From WQXF01 sp031553615 (GTDB taxonomy: Bacteria; Bacillota; Clostridia; Christensenellales; Aristaeellaceae), in contig JAVBLJ010000008.1 in the NCBI GenBank assembly GCA_031553615.1, positions 86,416-150,415 on the forward strand: 64,000 nucleotides of DNA, read 5' to 3'. How positions within the stretch are numbered: position 1 is the stretch's first letter; each line of letters opens with the position of its first letter. A model generated the notes under the pieces. That model was not told where the DNA came from. It saw nothing but the letters and a program-made list of their open reading frames with translations, and did not search any database. Positions 60,003-64,000 of this stretch are shown one piece after another. The position numbers were made by a program, and so were the translations under genes.

Positions 60003-61613
60003 ATGCAAAAAAGCCGAACGGAAAACATTCGCATGCAAAAAGCGCGGATGCAAACGCCTCGGGCGCTCCAATGGCGTGGGCGCGCGTTGCTGGCCGCCGC
60101 GCTGGCTGGGGCGCTGTTGTCCTTTGCCCCGGCGCTTGCGGGGGAAGGGAATGCGAATCAGGCGGGCGTAGGCGAACCAGGCTCGAAGCCATCCGGCGCG
60201 TATTACGAGGTATTCGTGCGCGCGTACGCCGACAGCGACGGCGACGGCGTGGGCGACCTGCGCGGGCTGACGCAAAAGCTGGATTACCTTTCGGGCACGC
60301 TGGGGGTCGAAGGGCTTTGGCTCATGCCCATCTTTCCCTCGCCCAGCTACCACGGCTACGACGTGACCGATTACCGTGCCATCGAGCGCGAGTATGGCAC
60401 CCTGGACGACTTCCGGGAGCTGCTCGATCAGGCCCACGCGCGCGGCATGAAGGTGCTCCTCGATTTGGTGATCAACCACACCTCGAACCAGCATCCGTGG
60501 TTCACCGAGCTGGCCAAGCGCGATTGGTACCACTGGACCGACGGCAAGGATCCAGCCATTTCCCTCGATCGGCAGGTCTGGGGTCACAGGGTGTGGAACC
60601 AGCGCGGCAACGCTTGGTACTACGCCATCTTCTGGGACGGCATGCCCGATTTGAACTTCGATAACCCAGCTGTCCGGCAGGAGATGAAGGACATTGCCGC
60701 CTACTGGCTCGAAATGGGCGCGGACGGTTTCCGGCTGGATGCCGCCAGCCACGTGTACGGCTCGGGCGAGGCCGGTTTGGAGCAGGATATCGAGGCCAGC
60801 GCCGCCTGGTGGCGCGAGTTCGCCGCGCACTGCCGCGCGGTGAAGCCCGTTTGTGTGCTGGTGGGCGAGGCCTGGGAGACGCTCGATATGCGCGTGAGCA
60901 TTGGCAGCGCGCTGGGCAGCGTGTTCCATTTCGATTTGGGTCAGCAGATCGCCAACCTGATCCGCCGGGGTGGCGAGGTGCCGCTTTGGCTGGCCAACGT
61001 GCAAAAGGAGAGCGAGGCACACCGGGCCGCGGGCGCGGACTTTGTCGACGCCACGTTCCTTTCGAATCACGATCAGGATCGCATCGCCGGATCGCTGCGC
61101 GGCGTAGGTCCGGGTCGGGCGGCGGCGGCGCTTTACCTGATGCTGCCGGGCAGGCCGTTCCTCTACTACGGCGAGGAGATCGGCATGCAGGGCGCGGGGC
61201 CCGATGAGGAGAAGCGCACGCCCATGCTCTGGGGCGAGGACGATCCCCTGCAAACGCGCTGGCGCGAGAGCAAGTATAACGCTAAGACCGTGCCGGTGGC
61301 GGAGCAGCTGGCGCAAGAGGATTCGCTGCTTACGGCGTACGTCCGGCTGCTCCAGGCACGCGCCGCCTACCCCGCGCTGCGGCAGGGCGACTTTGCTCCG
61401 GCAGATTGCGGCAACGCGCGCGTGGCGGTCTTCCTGCGCGCAGTGGAGGATCAGCGACTGCTGGTGCTCGTCAATTTGGAGAAAACCGAGCAGCAAGCGG
61501 TGCTGCCCGAGGGCGACTGGACGCCGCTTTGGTCGCTGGACGGCGCGTTGCCCGCGCCGGGCGAACCGGTGAGCATCCCGGCCTACGGCGCGCTGATCTA
61601 TCAGCATCGGTAA
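60003..61613 (+). CDS. Secreted alpha-amylase-type glycoside hydrolase (GH13)
   Basis: 536 residues with a signal peptide after a basic stretch (MQKSRTENIRMQKARMQTPR, then ALLAAALAGALLSFAPALA). GH13 catalytic residues: nucleophile Asp246 (DGFRLDAA), acid/base Glu289 (VGEAWE), Asp357 (LSNHDQD). Regions I-IV also include LVINHTSNQHP and GYDVTDY. It hydrolyses alpha-1,4-glucans outside the cell; sub-specificity not clear. Start ATG 60003 has GAGGG 7 nt upstream; an ATG at 59988 lacks one. Confidence 0.92.
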   Translation: MQKSRTENIRMQKARMQTPRALQWRGRALLAAALAGALLSFAPALAGEGNANQAGVGEPGSKPSGAYYEVFVRAYADSDGDGVGDLRGLTQKLDYLSGTLGVEGLWLMPIFPSPSYHGYDVTDYRAIEREYGTLDDFRELLDQAHARGMKVLLDLVINHTSNQHPWFTELAKRDWYHWTDGKDPAISLDRQVWGHRVWNQRGNAWYYAIFWDGMPDLNFDNPAVRQEMKDIAAYWLEMGADGFRLDAASHVYGSGEAGLEQDIEASAAWWREFAAHCRAVKPVCVLVGEAWETLDMRVSIGSALGSVFHFDLGQQIANLIRRGGEVPLWLANVQKESEAHRAAGADFVDATFLSNHDQDRIAGSLRGVGPGRAAAALYLMLPGRPFLYYGEEIGMQGAGPDEEKRTPMLWGEDDPLQTRWRESKYNAKTVPVAEQLAQEDSLLTAYVRLLQARAAYPALRQGDFAPADCGNARVAVFLRAVEDQRLLVLVNLEKTEQQAVLPEGDWTPLWSLDGALPAPGEPVSIPAYGALIYQHR

Positions 61614-61749
61614 GCACATTAGTGCTCCGCACCCTTTCGGCTTTGCCTAGGGCGTGTCCCTCCCCGTGCGGCCCTCATTGGCCTCCCGTATCTTTCCCCT
61701 GGGTCCAGGGCCCGAGGCCCTGGTCGGGTGAGGGAGGGTACTGGAGAGT

Positions 61750-61899
61750 GCAGAGAGGATCTAGGGAGGGGGAGCGAAACCCCTCCCTGATCCTCTTTGC
61801 GCCCCCGTTGCCTTGAGGTCGCTGCGAAAACATTGTTTGGGGTGTTTCGTGCTCACGCCCGACCAGGGGGCTTTCCGATCGCCCCCTGGACTCCTTCGG
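61750..61899. repeat. Variant dispersed elements: long hairpin plus core copy
   Basis: A 21-bp hairpin (61750-61771 with 61780-61800, arms GCAGAGAGGATC and AGGGAGGGG) and, at 61845-61899, CCAGGGGG ... CCCCCTGG with the end ACTCCTTCGG. The GCAGAGA end links it to the element family. The 430-bp gap (61614-62043) otherwise shows only GC-rich hairpins and a ribosome binding site. Confidence 0.65.
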
Positions 61900-62043
61900 A
61901 TTTCATTAGCGACGGGGAGCGGAATTCATTTTTTGCCCTCATGGGCAGGGAAAGCAATGCAGCATCCGTGCGGCATTACCCGAAACGACAGCGATTCAGC
62001 GATCTCCAAACCTTCACGATACACCAAAAGGAGGAATCCCCCC

Positions 62044-63792
62044 ATGCGAAACCTTACGCTTTCCGCCGTACAGCATCAGCCCTGGCTCGAGTACCGCCAC
62101 ACCCTGCCCGATGGCCGCGTGTGCGTACGCATACGCACCGCCGTGGGCGAATGGGACGAGGTGCAGCTTTGCTACAAGCGCATGTACACGCCCGCCGCCG
62201 TGCCCGCGCCCAAGCAGGGCATGCCGATGCGCCCGCTTTGGCGCGACGAGCTGCATCAATGGTACGAGGCGATCTTCCAGCCCGAGGATCGGCGCGTGCA
62301 CTACATCTTCCTGCTGCGCAGCGATGGGCGCACCCTCTACCTCGATCAGGATGGCTGGCGCACCCCCGAGCAGATCGCCGAAAGCCAGGTGGTCTGGTTC
62401 CCGTACGCCCATGCCTGGATTCCGGCGGCCAAGCCCGAATGGGCGCGCGGCGTGCCGGGGTACCAAATCTTCCCCGACCGGTTCCGCCGCAGCGGTAAGC
62501 CCGAGGCCGGGCTGCAGCCCTGGGGTTCGGAGAAGGTGCAGAACGAATATCGCTTCGGAGGGAACCTGGCCGGCATGCTGGAGGCCGTGCCCTACCTGAA
62601 GGATTTGGGCGTGGGGCTGGTGTACATGACCCCGCTGTTCGTATCCGACACCTCGCATCGCTACAACACCTTCGATTATTTCACCATCGATCCGCTGATG
62701 GGCACCACCGAGGACCTGCGCCGCCTGACCGATGCGCTGCACGAGGCGGGCATCCGCATCATGCTCGATGGCGTGTTCAACCACTGCGGCACCGAGTTCG
62801 CGCCCTTCGTGGATGCGCAGGCCAAGGGCGCGGCCTCGCCCTACTATCCTTGGTTCTTCTTCGATCCGGCCTATCCCCACGGCTACGCCACCTTCGCCGA
62901 AACGCCCTACATGCCCAAGCTCAACCTCGCCAACCCCGATTGCGCCGAGTATTTCCTCGAGGTGGGCCGCCACTGGCTGCGCGCCTGCGGCGTGGATGGC
63001 TGGCGGCTGGATGTATCGCCCGAGGTCTGGCCGGATTTCTGGCGGCAATACCGCAAGGCCGTGCTCGATGAAAACCCGGAGGCCATCCTGGTGGCCGAAT
63101 GCTGGGACGATTCGCGCGAGTGGGTCACCGTCGGCGATATGTTCGATAGCACCATGCACTACGTGCTCTCCCGCGCCATGTGGGGCTTCTTTGCCGAGGA
63201 TACGTTGGATTTGCGCACGTTCGATGCGCGCATCAACCGCGCGATGGCGCTCTACCCCCACGCCAACCAGGAGGTGCTTTGGAACTTCCTGGGCAGCCAC
63301 GATACCCAGCGCTTCCTCACCCGCGCCGGGGGGAGGCTGGCTCGCCTGCATCAGGCCGCGTTTTTCCAGATGACGGTGCCCGGCGTGCCCATCGTGTACT
63401 ATGGCGACGAGCTGGGCATGGAGGGCGGCGACGATCCGTTCTGCCGCCGCTGCATGCCCTGGGAGCAGGCCGAGCAGAGCCCGGTGCGCGCCTGGTACAA
63501 GAAGCTGATCGCGCTGCGCAACGGCAGCCCGGCGCTGCGGTATGGCACGTTCCGCACCGCGCACGTGGGGGGCGATGGCCTGTATGCCTTCGTGCGCGAG
63601 GATGCGGCGCAGACCGCGCTGGTGGTACTCAACACCACCGATGCGCCGCTGGAGGCCGCGCTGCCCCTGCCCGCCGAGCTTTCCGCCCGGCCTGCGCTTA
63701 CCGATGCGCTCAGCGGCGCTTCGTGCGATGCGCGCGGCGGCGCGGTGCGGCTCTCGCTCCCGCCCCGGGAGGGTGCGGTGTTCTTTTGGTAG
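62044..63792 (+). CDS. Neopullulanase/cyclomaltodextrinase-like GH13 enzyme
   Basis: 582 residues, no signal peptide. N-terminal CBM34-type beta domain (about 1-125), GH13 barrel from GVPGYQIFPDRF. Catalytic residues: Asp323 (DGWRLDVS), Glu352 (LVAECWDD), Asp420 (LGSHDTQR). The signature Pro-Glu segment near DVSPEVW differs from DVANEV of typical neopullulanases, as in maltogenic or cyclodextrin-degrading relatives. It acts on maltodextrins inside the cell, complementing the secreted enzyme at 60003. ATG 62044 follows AAAAGGAGG. A longer opening to 61813 runs through the repeat and is rejected. Confidence 0.93.
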   Translation: MRNLTLSAVQHQPWLEYRHTLPDGRVCVRIRTAVGEWDEVQLCYKRMYTPAAVPAPKQGMPMRPLWRDELHQWYEAIFQPEDRRVHYIFLLRSDGRTLYLDQDGWRTPEQIAESQVVWFPYAHAWIPAAKPEWARGVPGYQIFPDRFRRSGKPEAGLQPWGSEKVQNEYRFGGNLAGMLEAVPYLKDLGVGLVYMTPLFVSDTSHRYNTFDYFTIDPLMGTTEDLRRLTDALHEAGIRIMLDGVFNHCGTEFAPFVDAQAKGAASPYYPWFFFDPAYPHGYATFAETPYMPKLNLANPDCAEYFLEVGRHWLRACGVDGWRLDVSPEVWPDFWRQYRKAVLDENPEAILVAECWDDSREWVTVGDMFDSTMHYVLSRAMWGFFAEDTLDLRTFDARINRAMALYPHANQEVLWNFLGSHDTQRFLTRAGGRLARLHQAAFFQMTVPGVPIVYYGDELGMEGGDDPFCRRCMPWEQAEQSPVRAWYKKLIALRNGSPALRYGTFRTAHVGGDGLYAFVREDAAQTALVVLNTTDAPLEAALPLPAELSARPALTDALSGASCDARGGAVRLSLPPREGAVFFW

Positions 63793-63869
63793 AGGGAGCC
63801 TTTTTCGGCGTCTGAGCCCCACGGCTAAAGCATTTACATAAAAACACATGAAAAGGGAAGAGGGGAAGC

Positions 63870-64000
63870 GCAGAGAAGGATTCTCAAGGGGCCCGAGTTG
63901 AGGCCGCCCAGTGGGCGAAAAGCCGAAACGGCAGGCCAATGAGCGACAGAGCAGCCAAGGGCTGCGACAATCGCGAATTGAGGGGACCGATAAGCCCTTG
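63870..64000. repeat. Left part of a dispersed element copy, cut by the window end
   Basis: GCAGAGAAGG at 63870-63879, then a 115-bp block nearly identical to 13886-14000 (one insertion, one substitution). ACGGCTAAAGCATTTACAT at 63821-63839, upstream, matches the terminal repeat at 40621. It continues beyond base 64000. Confidence 0.85.

Overview
The window is a compact, GC-rich bacterial chromosome segment. Gene content points to a Clostridia-type member of the Bacillota: a clostripain-family peptidase, WG-repeat secreted protein, Soj/Spo0J partition pair, a BMP-type nucleoside ABC importer, fused PurL/PurQ, formate-tetrahydrofolate ligase, LytR-CpsA-Psr protein, TldD/TldE, and many secreted proteins with Pro/Thr/Glu/Ser linkers. 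The exact taxon is inference. No rRNA, tRNA, CRISPR array, integrase or transposase gene was seen.

Layout. 1-3.4 kb: end of a secreted C11 peptidase and a tyrosine phosphatase. 3.7-6.1 kb: serC-serA (serine synthesis). 6.4-8.2 kb: WG-repeat secreted protein. 8.3-10.8 kb: a three-gene, lower-GC cassette of small membrane proteins (TM2 domain, two related coiled-coil proteins, one with a zinc ribbon). 10.9-13.7 kb: tldD-tldE on the minus strand. 14-21 kb: replication/partition neighbourhood (DnaA-box-like cluster, parA, parB, manA, mnmE). 21.4-27.9 kb minus strand: DUF1015 protein and a complete BMP/ATPase/two-permease importer. 28-34 kb: giant fibronectin-type surface protein, DEDD exonuclease, LCP protein. 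34.4-38.9 kb: two-component system, EcfT-like protein, MarR regulator. 38.9-41 kb: candidate structured RNA, a cbiM-cbiN fusion behind a leader with an intrinsic terminator, and uracil permease. 42.5-44.2 kb: collagen/hendecad protein plus a lectin-like protein. 44.2-47.6 kb minus: aminotransferase with its Lrp-type regulator, and fhs. 48.2-54.4 kb: dnaN-recF-purL. 54.6-63.8 kb: secreted lipoprotein, PstS-like fusion, two GH13 glycoside hydrolases.

Themes. Serine synthesis, one-carbon metabolism (fhs), purine synthesis (purL), purine nucleoside uptake (nup) and uracil uptake are all present, so nucleotide and C1 supply is well covered. Genes normally packed around oriC in Bacillota (soj, spo0J, mnmE, dnaN, recF) are here but scattered, without dnaA, gyrB, rsmG or mnmG.

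The most unusual non-coding feature is a family of palindromic, MITE-like intergenic elements in at least seven places, with two nearly identical 115-bp blocks 50 kb apart. Other items worth follow-up are the TM2/zinc-ribbon cassette, the undescribed leader of cbiMN, a structured region at 38.96-39.15 kb, a structured leader at 17.1-17.5 kb, and recurrent short in-frame tandem repeats at protein termini.
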